NCBI GenBank assembly: GCA_017311315.1
Contig: CM029640.1
Location: 12,847,740 to 12,911,739, forward strand
Length of the DNA stretch: 64,000 bases
Source: Dendrocalamus latiflorus
Taxonomy: Eukaryota; Streptophyta; Magnoliopsida; Poales; Poaceae
Direction: 5' to 3'
Positions 1-11,134 of the stretch are shown one piece after another (position 1 is the first letter of the stretch; each line of letters begins with the position of its first letter). A program made the position numbers and the translations under genes. The notes beneath the pieces were generated by a model. It was not told where the DNA came from, ran no database searches, and worked only from the letters and a program-made list of their open reading frames with translations.

Positions 1-1775
1 ACACCCTAACCAGAAGCAGCTCGAGGACTAAAATCAGAAGAAACCTGAAAGCCAAGTCCTTGACGTTGCCTAACACCAAATGAATCTGGAAAACTGCATA
101 TAACTTTGGGCCTCATGTTGATCTCAGGAGCACTCTGAGTCTGGGGCTAACCCTAAATACCCCTAAGAGCATGAACATGGTCTCTATGCACGATCTTGGC
201 ACGCCTGAAGAAGAACTCAACTGAATGTCCATCCTTCTGACAGAACGTGCAATGATACTTCGCCTTCTGAGAAGTCAAAGTAGCAGGTGGCGCAACCTTA
301 TTATCAGAAATCCCCTGGAACTTGTAGACTTAAACATTGTCTTCTTCTTAGTCACGGGTGCGACCTCAACCACAACTCCGACTACAGCTCTAACAATTAC
401 AAGTGGATGTTTCCTCACATCCTCTAGAAAATCATATCCTAGACACTAATTGAACTTGCAAATCTTGGATTTGTCTAAGATAAGATTAAGCTTTTTTTTG
501 CCTCTGACAAATCTTTCAAGAGTATTCATGAGGTACTCGCACTCCTAAAAGAGGGAAGCATAAGAAGAGCAGGGAGAAGGAGTAGAGGAAGAACTAGAGG
601 AAGAAGATCGAATATCACGTGCATATCTCTCCTTATGTATGGCCGCCTCAACCTTGAGGGCTTCACAAGATACACACGGGGTAGTTCTAATCCTAGTCAT
701 CTGAGCCTCGTAACTCTCCCTAAAGGTCTTTTGTGTATTCTCCATCTTCTTCCTAACTTCAACACAAAACAAGCAATCAAATTGTGGCTTCTCTAGTAGA
801 TTCTTAGTTAGCTTCACACATTTTTCATCCAATGTAATCAATTCAGATTTTAATTTTTTTACAACTATTGCATGGTGAGCTAACATGTGTCTTAGAAGCA
901 TATTGAGCCAATTTCTTATTGTGATCACAAATGTCTTGAAATTTTTAGAAATAAATTCAAGTTCAGCAATTAATTTTAGCAGTTGTCACAAGACATAACA
1001 GGCTCCATCAAAGCAGCCTGCATTTCAACTATTTTATGTTCTGCCTTCTTTAAGTTAATCTTTAAGTTGTTACAACTATCACAGGTTTTAGACAAATCAA
1101 GAAACATAGTATATAATCCTCTATAAGCATTGTCCTTATCCTCACATGAGGTGCAAAATGTAGTCTCAACAGAATCAGATTGAGTAGGAATAGTTCTAGC
1201 CATTTCTAATTCAGCTAATAGACTAACATTCTCTACCTTAAGCAAATACATCTCAGAAATCACACTATCAGGCAAGGTCCTTAATTTCTCCATATCTCCA
1301 AGCAAGGAAGCACAAACATCATAATCGTCATGGGAGGAGGAAGATCTAAGTGAAATAAGCTCTCGTGACAAGCTCTCTACTCCTCTAATTCACCACACCT
1401 AGTCCAAGACCTAGCATAAAAATTCCCTAATTTGAGAAAAGCATCATTAAGCTGGTCGTAGGAGGGACATACCTCATCGAAGTCACTATAGAGATCATCA
1501 TCACTAATGTCGTTCTCGTCAGCCATGAAGCACATGCTGGTGAAGTTGTCATCGTCCTTGGTGTCCTTCTGCGGATCATCCTCACCGTCGTCATCGCTCC
1601 AGCCCTCCATGTCATTGAAGTCAAAATTGTCAAAGGCGGTGAGGACGCGGTGGAAGAGCTTCTTGGCTTTGCTGAAGTTGCGGTATTTCTTGTCCTTGCC
1701 TTGATCACAAGCTGACGGCTTCTTGTTGCATTTTTTGCTGATGTAGCCATTTTTGCTCACGCTGCCGTAGTCATT
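1..1775 (-). pseudogene. Ty1/copia-type gag remnant (unit 1 plus left flank)
   Basis: Read on the minus strand, this stretch gives broken frames in the order seen in grass copia gag proteins. First comes a degenerate zinc-knuckle region with a lysine-rich stretch (KKPSACDQGKDKKYRNFSKA), then an acidic block (GWSDDDGEDDPQ), then CFMADENDISDDD and a PSYDQL motif. Cys-rich coiled-coil-like blocks follow (CTSCED, CDSCNNLK, CVSCEALK), then DFLEDVRKHPLV. Near 206-265 a CTFCQKDGHSVEF motif appears in which the last expected Cys is Phe. Stops and frame changes break it, and no protease, integrase or RT is present. It abuts a plus-strand LINE fragment near 1789. Family assignment rests on motif order, not a search. 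Confidence 0.75.
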
Positions 1776-1788
1776 CTGGCCCTTCTCC

Positions 1789-2201
1789 AGAGTAATGCTC
1801 AATGGCATACCGAGCAAACCCATGTACAACCGCAAAGGACTAAGGCAGGGTGAGACCTTATCACCCCTAGTATTCATCATGGCCATGGAGGTTCTAAATC
1901 GGATTCTCACAGCTACCAAGTGAGCTCAGATTCTGAAGGTCTCACCTCCCCTGCCAATGTAGTGCTCCCTCTACGCCGGCGACGTTATGCTATTCATTCA
2001 CCTAGCAGAAATGATCTTATTGCCGTCAGAGAGATTATGTCTATTTTCAGATTTGCTACAGGACTCTGTCCAAATTTTATGGAAGTTGTTGATCATCCCA
2101 ATCTGTTGCTCCCTGCATGAGCTCCGATCGACAAGGGAAATCCTGGCATGCAATATAGCTTCGTTCCCAATTAATTATCTGGGCATGCCACTGTCTTCAG
2201 G
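1789..2201 (+). pseudogene. L1-type LINE reverse transcriptase fragment, 5' part (unit 1)
   Basis: Plus-strand translation shows a decayed non-LTR RT core. It has an N-G-x-P block, the LRQGETLSP motif (family LRQGDPLSP), FIMAMEVLNRIL, and LYAGD at 1969-1983 where the catalytic site is normally Y/F-A-D-D. The Asp-to-Gly change and several stops show it is inactive. It ends ..INYLGMPLSSG at the 5-bp target duplication of an LTR insertion and continues at 9084. No 5' end or endonuclease domain is present. Confidence 0.85.
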
Positions 2202-3465
2202 TGTAACATCCTAAATTTCAAGTATTCAAAAATATAGAATTTTTAAAACTTTTTCTTGCATTTTGTTGGCATTGAAATTTCTTCTGAATATTTATTTGAA
2301 ATCTTTTTGAGTTTTGTGTCATGCAAATTAATAACCAAAGGATAATCCCAAATGCAAATAATGGTCATGTCAATAAAATACCAAAATCCTGAATTCAAAT
2401 TCAAGTCAATAAAATAAAAACCAAAAGAATATTAGACCCTATCTCTAAATGTTTAAACCAAAAATTCCTTCTTTTAATTCAATTAGCAAACAAAACCCAA
2501 GGTTGAATATTCAAAATTTATATACAATTCAAAACAAAAATAGAGGAATACTAGCTTTTGTATCTAGATATTTGAACCAAGGCTTCAATCGAAAATCCAA
2601 AAATTGAATACAAAACTGAAATGAAAATTCAAATTTGGAATGTCATGCAAAACTCCAAAAATAAATGAATCCTAATGCAAATTAAAATTTAATTTAAAAT
2701 CTAAATTTTAAAATAATGCTTAAGCCTTTCTCTTTTTCCTCTCTTTCTTCTCCTTCATTTTCTTTCTTCTCTCCCTTACAAGTTGGCCCCATCCTTATTC
2801 TCTCTCTCTTCCTCTCTCTCTCTTCTTCTTCTCTGCTAGTAGGCCCGGCCCCGTTCCTCTCTCTCCCACTCTTTTTTCTTCCCCCTCTACGTGCGGGCCC
2901 GCCTCCTCCTCCTTTCTTTCTCCCCCTCCTTTCTCTGCGCTCTCCTTCCTTCCTTGTCTTCTTCGCCGATAGCGCTCGCCTCACTCTGCTTAAGCGCTTG
3001 GCCCCAATCATCCCTGTCCATCCATCACCGTGCGCCTACTCCCGTCGACATCATGTCCCCCTCTGATCATATTAGCAGAGCCGAAGCTTTGCTTCGACTC
3101 GCCTCGCCTCGACTCGCCTCGCCTACAACGCCACCGCTCGCTTCTTCACCGCGCCTCGCGAGCCCCGCCGGTCGTCACCTGCCACCACGCCCACGCTACT
3201 GAAGTCAGCTATAGGACATTGTTGTGTCGTGCACAGTGCTGCCGTCGCGTTGCCCCGACCACCTCGCGGTCACCCCCCTCCCCGTCATGCACAGTGCTTC
3301 TGCGTCAGGTCACACGCGCATGACATTGTCACTACGCTGGCATCACTGTGCAATCAAGCCCATGCCTTGAATCTTGTCTCATCCTGAATCCTGTAGCAAC
3401 GCTGCCGCCACGCCACCGCGATGGCCGGCCAACTGCTCTCCTGTCGCCCGCCGCATCTCCGTGGC

Positions 3466-3472
3466 TATAAAT
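3466..3472 (+). promoter_or_regulatory. TATA box in the long LTR (unit 1)
   Basis: TATAAAT sits in the GC-rich zone after the CT-rich tract, in ggcTATAAATtcc, where an LTR promoter is expected. Identical sites occur at 23481, 43504 and 62262. Activity is not shown. Confidence 0.45.
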
Positions 3473-4070
3473 TCCTGCTCGGGCTCCTGGTAGCTTCGCC
3501 ACACTCCACTCCCTCTCCCACTCGAAGTAATCAGCCTTCCGTGCACCACCGCTTGTCGGCGATGTTTTTTTCCTCAAAGCCGACCGGCAAGCAATCCGTC
3601 GGTTGGCGCCGTCGTAGTCCGATTCCTCCCCACCGAAGCACCCTCGAAGCACTGCGACGCCATTCCCCTCCTCGGCCGGACCTCCCACCGCCCGAGCTGA
3701 GCTCGCACTGTGCACCTCCTCTGCTCACTGTTGTCACATATCGCTAGCTTGTCACTGCCAATCCTGAGCCGTGCTGACCCCCGAGGTAGACTCCTGAGCT
3801 CACCTAGATGCTCCCCTCTTGTTTAATTGAGCTCTGATGACGTGCGCCGCCATATCCACCACTCCACTGTTCTGCCGCCGCCCACGGTCGCTGCCGGTTG
3901 ACACCACGGCCAAATTGGCCGGCGAGACTTTGTCTCCGAGTAGGCGCAGGCATGAGCAACCCATTTTGGGGGTGCTCAGCTTTGGCCATCGTCTCCTCCG
4001 CCGACGGCGAGCTCGCCGAGCGTTGGTCGGAGGAAGACGATGCAGCTTGTTGAAGCCCAGTCCCACGACT

Positions 4071-5270
4071 ACGAGTACCTAAGTACTCGTTATGACCATG
4101 TAGTCATTTACGACCATGAAGTCAAACTTACGACCATGCAGTCGAACTTACGACTACGTAGTCGAACTTATGACCATTTTATCGTTTATGACCTCGTAGT
4201 CAAACTTACAACCACATAGTCGTTTACGACCACACAGACGAGCCTACGACTATGAAGTCATTTACGACCACTCAATGTCTTTTATGACCACTCCACTCAA
4301 TGTCTTTTACGACCACTCATAGTTAGTTACAACCACTCCATAGTCATTTACGACCACTCAAAACAGTTTACGACCATGTTAAGGTTTACGACCACTCAGT
4401 ACCTTCCGAGTTCGACTGCTCTGTGCTCGGAAGTCTTTGACCAGTCCACTGCCCAAACTTCTGACTGATAGCGCTCGGAGCTTAAGACCACATAGCGCCT
4501 CCGACCAAACTCAACTCCAACTTACGACCACGACCAATCTGCCGTCGGTCCTCCCTCAGCACCGACCAGGTATGAGCTAACTCCTCCCCTGGCCTCCTCA
4601 TCTTCTCGGCCATCTATTTTACCATGTGCTGCCACTTCCCCGGTCACCGGCCGCCGCAAGCGAAGCCACCTATCGAGCGCCGACAATCGCTATCACCATG
4701 CGCCACCGCGTTGGTGAAGCCACACACGACCACAGCCACTCTCGACCACCGTCGCTCGACCACAGATACCATCTGACCACTCCGAGCCATCCGATCCATT
4801 CAACCACTTCCAGCTGTCCGATCCATCTGACCACTCCGAGCCACCCGATCCATTCGACCACTCCCAATCGTCCGATCCATCTGACAACTCCACGACGTCG
4901 AAGCCATTTTTGACCACTCAGTAGACCTCGCCATTTCTGACTACTCACTTCTGCTCCTGACTTCGAGCGCCCTCTCTGGCTTCACCTTCCACTTGTATAG
5001 AATTCCGACCATGATCAGCCACCCGATCATGGTTGTTCGAGCACCGACCACAATGTTTAACCACCGACCATGTTGTAATCTTGACCCCTCTGACCACACA
5101 CAAATTACTGTCTTTCGACCATGTTCAAATTATTGTAGCTTCTGACTACCATCATAGCTTTTTGACAACACTATAGAGCTTCTGACCGCTTTTGTCCCCA
5201 ACCACTCTTACCTTCCAATCACTACAGAGCATACGACCACTGCGGATCTTTCGAGCACGTATAGCTTTTG
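4071..5270. repeat. Degenerate ACGACC/GTCGT short-repeat zone in the LTR (unit 1)
   Basis: Dozens of variants of tttACGACCAct, spaced roughly 15-30 bp apart, fill this stretch. They are densest at 4087-4420 and continue as gaccac and gatcca variants to 4900. A perfect 14-bp palindrome CGACTACGTAGTCG lies at 4151-4164, and an ACGAGTAC/GTACTCGT hairpin with a 4-nt loop lies at 4071-4090. The repeats are too irregular for a simple satellite. Confidence 0.75.
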
Positions 5271-7281
5271 CCCACAGTGAAAATTTTTGATTTTTTGTTC
5301 CCTTAAATTCAAACTTCTAGAAGCCCATCCTTCTTCATCCTAACTCTGATTGAGCCTGTTCAAATTCCTAAATTCCTTAAAAATTCCAATCTATCTATTT
5401 CTACCCTTCTTTTAATATTGGAGTGTATTTGAATTTATTTAGTTTCAGTTATTTAGCACATAATTAAAAATCGGAGCCCTGAAGCATCCATGGATGAAGC
5501 AAGGCCAAGTCCAAAGAAAGACGAAGACCAGGAACTCAAAATCATTGAATGAGAAAGCTTTGAGTAAGCTCAGGACCACGGTAAACCACACCAGGCGAGT
5601 CAATACTTTGATCATATTGAACCTACATTTTCTGCAAATTATTTATGTTTTAAATTATCAAATTGCATGTTGTTATTTCATGTGCAAATATATGTTTGTT
5701 TTATGATTCTAGTTATATGTCCATTATTTAACTTGTTAGTAATACACTCTTTTAGAACATTTGAGTATTTGAGCCTTGTCACCCTACTAAAATTATAATG
5801 GTAAAACTTTCAAAAATAAGTCTATAATTATACGTCATGCTTAGTGCTACTTAGATACTCGGAGGCACCAAAACACCCCAAGCATCACTTTTAATCATGA
5901 GAAACTGGTTTGGGAAGTCATGGTGGAAATAACTGGTATATTTTGGTATGATTATTTTATGCTCCCAAAAACCTCAAATTGCTTATCTATCTAGGCGGAT
6001 GGTTCGGGGGTATGGTGCAGTGGTGCACGAGAGTGTGGTTAGTGGTAGAACCGCCAAATAACCCTAAGGATTGAATCTTGTCATGACCTCCTATGTAATA
6101 CAAGTACAACCACAAGTCTGTAAAGTACAACTTAGCGTAGTAGACTTACTGGACCCTGAAAGTCATCTCATCAGTGGAGGTGGTGAGGTAGTGCAAGTGG
6201 TTGTTTATGTGACGACTTGAATAGGACACTTATTGAGGGTGAAGTTTACTACAACGCGCTAGTCAGTGTGGCTAGCCAGCTGCTAGCCGCATAGGAGCAG
6301 AACATCCCGCACAACTTATGGGACCTGCCGCAAGTGGGAGAAGCCCATGTGGGCAAGATGATGGAAGGGCGAGGTATTTTGAACGGTTACTGTAATGGTT
6401 TACTCAACCGCACGACTAAGGAATCGTATAGGGCAACGAGCAGATTATCTCTTGTGAGTAAAGTGTACACACTCTGCAGAGTCAAAACTATTAGAATAGT
6501 CATGCCCACGGTCAAGGGCGGATATGGGAACTTAACCAGATATAGTTCTATTTCAAAAACTTTGTGGGTGGAATTGGAAAAATAGAGGGCAGTGGAAAGC
6601 CCTGATTTGTGTTGCCTTGGGTGTCACCTTAGTGATAAGGTAAGTGGTTATAACGCTAAAAGGTTAGCATATGGTGCAGAGACCATGTAACGGTGGATGA
6701 AATCTGGATCGCTATTATTATTGCATTCTTTCATACATTGATAAAATCTTGAGAGACCATGTGGAGGTCATCCCATGTGAATGATGAGTAATTGACTCAG
6801 TTTAGGAAAGTCGAGTTTGGTTTGAGTGGTTCGGACCATGTCGTTGTGCGATGCAATCGGCTTCGGTTGGACTTGGTCAAACCTGGTTAAAGTGCTTCGG
6901 ATGCATATTCTGATGATTCGACAGGTTTGGGCTCTTTTCATGCTTAATGTGGTATCATTAATGCTATTTATGCTTTCATGTGTCGAGCGGTGCTATTTGA
7001 CGTATTTCTTGTCTGTGTTGGCTGCAGGTCGTCGAGGCGGAGTCGTGGCGACACACGAGGTGACCGGACTAGGCACAGGTGGCGTTGAGGTCAGAACGGT
7101 CGGGATGTGTCGAAGACGGCGGAGACTCGAGGTGGTTGCGAGGCTTGGACAACAAGGAGCGCGGAAGCTTCCCGGAAGGTGCAGGAGGGGCGAATTGGTA
7201 ATTTCACGAGGCTGCACAAGCGGGAGCGGGCTCCGTTGGATTTAGCAAGCGTAACGGGTTGGAGACCCGTTAGCCAAAGGC

Positions 7282-7288
7282 TATATAA
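7282..7288 (+). promoter_or_regulatory. TATA box of the nested LTR, flanked by inverted repeats (unit 1)
   Basis: TATATAA lies 10 bp after a perfect TAACGGGT/ACCCGTTA inverted repeat (7252-7259 and 7265-7272). It is followed at once by an AGGAGG-tg-CCTCCT inverted repeat around 7292-7305. This is a plausible LTR core promoter. Copies are at 27297 and 47320. Confidence 0.5.
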
Positions 7289-8200
7289 GGAGGAGGTGCC
7301 TCCTTGTTGATGCATGCACTCCATGGGATTCTAGAGTTTTGCTTTAGTCAAAATGGCCTTTGGAGAGGTGGTTTTGGCTTTAGGCTTTAGTTGGTGAGGC
7401 TTTAGTAGTTGAGAGCAGGAGAGGCAGTGTGTTGCTTGTCTCCTTCGTAGCTTCTCTCTGTGTGTGTCTCCTCTCCAAGCATGTAGTGTGTGTGTTCTTG
7501 AGTCTTGGGAGAGGGAGAAGAGGGTTTGATGCCCATGTAATTCATCCTTTGAATGTACATGCATATGGGGACGTCTCTATGATCCTCAATATCAATATGA
7601 GATGGCTTTGGTTGAATTTAGTTGAGACTCTGACTCTCTGTTGTTTATTTTCCTTCGATGCTTTCAAGGCTTGATTTTTGAGTTTTTGCGTTTTGGCTTG
7701 ATTCTTGTTAGGGAGTGGCAAAATGGGTTGCTTCATGATGGAATTGCATTCTAGACCCTTTGGTCATCTAAATTCCATGAGCAATCTGTTCAATTTGGAA
7801 GAATCAAGTTTTCTTGTTGTCTTTGCCCAATTCATCCCCTGTTTCCTCTTCTAGGGTTTCTTGGTCCTATTTGATTTCCTTTGAGAATTGGCCTAAGTTT
7901 TGGTCTGGGAAATCCTTAGGCTATTGCTTTTGTTTCTGCAAAATCTCATGTGCAAAGGTCTTGAGATTGGAGAGGAATTTGGGATTAAGTGCAGCACTAT
8001 GTACTTTTGAGGTTTTTGTCCCAATTCTTAATTCCTTGCTCTTAGGTTGGTTTCTCTGGCTCCCCTAGGCTATGCTTGTTATTTAGGTGTTAGTCCTTAG
8101 TTCTGGTCTGGAAACTTTGGAGTTTAGCCTCAAACTCTGTTGCAGTGTGAAGCCCTGAACCTGAAATATGAAAATTCAGTTCACTGCCTTCTCTGAAAAT

Positions 8201-8337
8201 CGACCGGCGGTCTGACTGGTTGGGAGGAGGCGGTCTGACCAGCCGTCGCATGGCGGTCAGACCGGAGTGCGCCTGGCGGTCAGACCGGCCCTCCCATGGC
8301 GGTCTGACCGGCCGAAGCACAGAGGTCTGACCGGCCC
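8201..8337. repeat. GGTCTGACC/GGTCAGACC motif cluster (unit 1)
   Basis: Six copies of GCGGTCTGACCGG-like words occur within 137 bp. Some are in the reverse-complement form GGTCAGACC, so the cluster mixes orientations. It lies in the 3' part of the nested LTR and is kept unchanged in the other units (about 28216-28352 and 48237-48373). Confidence 0.75.
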
Positions 8338-9083
8338 CTCTTTTGCAGCATGCTCTGATTTGATTTTCTTTGTTTGTTGCTGCTCCCTTTGGCTCTGTTC
8401 TTTCTGCTTCTATTTTTTGTGGGTGTTAGTTTGTATTTCCAGTGATCTTTTGTTTCCTTCTTTATAGCTTGGTAGCTATCAGAGAAGTGAGTCTTTCAAG
8501 TGATTCTTTTGGGGGCAAGTTTTTTAAGTCGACATTCACCCCCCCTTCTGTCGCCATTTCGGTCCAACAAATCTATTTTAGTTAAAGCTACTAGATCTTA
8601 GGAAATTTCTATGTATCATATTTTAAAAGCAATTTATGGCAAATAAAATAACCCGAGCCTTTCCTTGATAAGCCATGCATGTTATCTATTTGCATCCTGT
8701 GTATTGCCTCATGGAGCACGGTGGTTTGTGCTCACCATCGCTCTCACAATTAATCCAGAATCAATAGTCAGATTGTTGTGCTACAGCAATACACCAGGTC
8801 ATGATGATGAAGAAGATGAAGAGATCAAGAACTAGGTCACGAACCCCCAGTCGGCTGCCTGTGGGCATATCTTAAGGGTCCCACCTGTGTGCTTCATTTT
8901 CCGCTGTTGCATTTTATTTATTTCGGCCTGATCGACCCATGAGTAAGTCTACTATTATATCTACGCTTCCGCATAATATGTATTTTGATGTTCAGTATTG
9001 TATCTGTGAGTATTATCTACTGATCTAGGGAATAGTACGGTGGAATCATAGAGGATTTCAGATTGTAAAATCTGGGTCCGACA

Positions 9084-10502
9084 TCAGGCAAGCTATGACA
9101 AGCTGATCTGGAGCTGTTCATTGATAAGCTTCATGCGTGTTTGCCAACCTGGAAGGCACATCGGCTATCCCGGGCTAGGAGACTGGTTGTTGTCAAAGCG
9201 GTACTCACCTCCGTGGTGATGTACTCTCTCCTTTTTCTCATGCTCCCAGACTAGGCCATGAAAGCTATAGATAAGAGACAAAGAGCCTTTTTGTGGACCG
9301 GAGATAGTTTATCCAAACTAGGGAAATGCCCTGTAAATTGGCACCAAACCTACCAGCCTTTCACGCATGGAGGTCTCAGCGTAGCGGATCTCAGGCTCGT
9401 TGGTATAGCACTTCGTTCCAGATGGGAATGGATGGCGTGTACTAAGCAAAACCGACTATGGAAGTCTATCTAGCAACAAGAAGACTCTGCTATTCAAAGT
9501 TTCTTTGCCGCCTCAATAGTAATCCATCTGGGTGATGGTGCGATGGCTCGCTTCTGGACAGATAAATGGTTTCAGGGTCAAAAGCATTCACAAGGTTGCG
9601 CCAGTGCTATGGACTATGGTTGATAGTCATCTCAAAAAATGTTCCTTGGTAAAGGATGTTGTGCACAATCATGACTAGATGACTCATATTCAGGGTGCAA
9701 GCCATCATCGAGGTGTTCAACCTATGTAGCCTGCTCGATTAGGTTCAGTTGCGAATTGGGTCCAGCAATGTTGTTGTATGGCGGTGGACTCCTAATGGTC
9801 AGTACACAACAAAATCAGCTTACATCGCACCTTGCCAGGGTACAGTGCATCTTCCTTGTACCAAGCAGCTTTGGAAGGCCACAGCACCCCTGAAGGCCAA
9901 AATGTTCACCTGGTTAGACCTCAACAAAAGGGTTTCGATGTTCTCGAGGCTCTGGAAGCACAACATTCAAGTGCCTACAGCTTGCCTCTTTTTGTGACTA
10001 AGAGGATGAGATGATTGACCACCTTCTCATCAGTTGCTCAGTTGCTATGCAGACCTGGCTCTTGGCTTTCACTTTGCTCTACTTACCAATTCTTAGATCC
10101 AACCTTGTGCGAATGTTGGTTAGCTATCAGGACGTTGGCGCCCAAGGTCCTTCATATTCCCGTAGATTCCCTAGTCGTCCTCATTGTCTGGATGATTTGG
10201 AAAGAAAGGAATATGCTGCAGTATGACCATGGCAAGCTAACCATTGATGATTGTGTTCTTTAGGTCAAGCAGGAGTTTTTCGCTTGGTCCTCAACTAACA
10301 ACTCAAAGTTGAGAGCCCTTAGCGATAGGCTAGATTCTTTCGCAACCTAGGACAGGTCATTAGATAGTCGATTCCTTCTTTCTATTGTTCCCACTTTTTT
10401 TTCTATTCTTTTCTTTTTTCTCAGCCGTTAGGCCACCTCTGTACCGCTTTTCTATTTCTCCTTAAAGAATGAAACACAATTCTTATGCGTTTTCGAGAAA
10501 AA
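9084..10502 (+). pseudogene. L1-type LINE ORF2 C-terminal part and 3' end (unit 1)
   Basis: If one TCAGG target copy is counted, the frame from 2201 continues directly: ..LSSG|KL*QADLELFIDKLHACLPTWKAH, then KAIDKRQRAFLWTGD and GGLSVADLRLVGIALRSRWEW. A zinc-binding RT tail region follows (LWKATAPLKAKMFTWL). Stops at 9098 and 9250 and later frameshifts inactivate it. It ends with a typical grass LINE tail (..gcgttttcgagaaaaa) near 10502. Same element as 1789-2201. Confidence 0.88.
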
Positions 10503-11134
10503 TAATATTAGACATATGGCTTCTAAAAATAAACAATGGAGTGATTTTGATGCCGCTGAATGCTAGCACAGCTGCACAGGTGGGCATGTGTTAGGGACTT
10601 TCTAAATTTACTCTGTAAGCCCTATTACATCAATTTCACCATGAAAAATGAATGCATTGTGTGATTGACGTAGGATAATTATTGCAGGGCCACCTCATGC
10701 ACCGATAGGGTTCTTTTCTTTCCTCTCGATTAGTAAGAGAGTTTCTACAGATTTATTTTTTTGTTATTTGAAGATTTGAAATTTTTTAGCACTATGAACA
10801 AAAATGGTATCTTTAATTTCACCATCCTTTTGTGGGTATATAAATTATGTAAGTTATGGCCAGCGCAGACTAGAGATTTAGGGGAAATTTGAGTGTTATC
10901 TCCGTTCACAAGACAACACACCCCTTTTAGTTGCAAATTTTCAAAATAAGTCCTTGCAAGACATAGAATTACATCCACCAATCCGTCTATGTCAACCGCA
11001 TCAACAGAGTTTTTGGTCAGTTCAAATAAAGGCAAACTGACTGGCCGGGAATGACCATAACTGAGCATTAGTTATATGTAGCGCTTAGCTTCCCATTGTC
11101 ATTGGCATTGTAGCACGTGTGTGGCCCACTTTTT
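10503..11134. other. Gene-downstream region between LINE tail and stop codon (unit 1)
   Basis: This should hold the 3' UTR of the minus-strand dioxygenase gene. A 107-codon minus-strand frame at 10745-11068 is present, but a 1-bp indel near 11030 changes its N-terminus in units 2 and 3, so it is probably not coding. I see no transposon ends. Counterparts: 30518-31150 and 50538-51171. Confidence 0.5.

Larger units (their letters stand above)
7016..8569 (+). mobile_element. Nested copia-type solo LTR (unit 1)
   Basis: A 1,554-bp stretch begins TGTTGG and ends CCAACA, perfect 6-bp inverted ends. Its 3' end (cattcaccccccc..tgtcgccatttcggtCCAACA) resembles copia LTR ends of the SIRE/Maximus kind in grasses. 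A TATATAA box lies ~270 bp in, and a GGTCTGACC array lies near the 3' end. The host LTR sequence appears to resume on both sides. The five bases flanking each end (gtctg and aatct) do not match, so the target duplication has decayed, or the ends are slightly misplaced, or this is a recombinant LTR. Confidence 0.7.
2202..9083 (+). mobile_element. Solo LTR of a gypsy-like retrotransposon, with nested LTR (unit 1)
   Basis: The element starts TGTAACATCC and ends GGGTCCGACA (TG..CA), flanked by a 5-bp target duplication TCAGG at 2197-2201 and 9084-9088. Removing it and one TCAGG restores the LINE reading frame. The 5' terminal sequence does not recur inside, and no gag-pol motif or second LTR is visible, so it is best read as a solo LTR of about 5.3 kb plus a 1.55 kb nested LTR at 7016-8569. 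Zones: AT-rich 2202-2720, CT-rich 2727-2960, GC-rich 3000-4070 with a TATAAAT box, an ACGAC/GTCGT repeat zone to about 5270, then unique sequence. Strand is inferred from TATA position and compositional zoning. Superfamily is inferred from length and layout. Confidence 0.85.

Noticed and set aside
1507..1704. Plus-strand serine-rich frame, also at 21497, 41516 and 60293
   Set aside because: It is antisense to the acidic part of the copia gag remnant; its composition is explained by that.
2694..3066. Arg/Glu/Gly-rich or Ser/Pro/Leu-rich frames in the CT-rich zone
   Set aside because: They are low-complexity translations of (CT)n sequence in the LTR and change frame between units.
3332..4082. 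Several long GC-rich frames on both strands
   Set aside because: They overlap on both strands in the GC-rich LTR zone and have no domain; high GC gives long chance frames.
4071..5270. Possible CRISPR-like or satellite array of ACGACC repeats
   Set aside because: Repeats are short and irregular, spacers are not uniform, and the host is a plant; it is a feature of the LTR.
6826..7245. 139-codon plus-strand frame
   Set aside because: It spans the boundary between the host LTR and the nested LTR, so it is not an ancestral gene.
7016..8569. Exact target-site duplication for the nested LTR
   Set aside because: Flanking 5-mers gtctg and aatct do not match, so only the inverted ends were used as evidence.
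10745..11068. 107-codon minus-strand frame just downstream of the dioxygenase gene
   Set aside because: A 1-bp indel changes its start in units 2 and 3, no domain is recognisable, and it lies where the 3' UTR should be.
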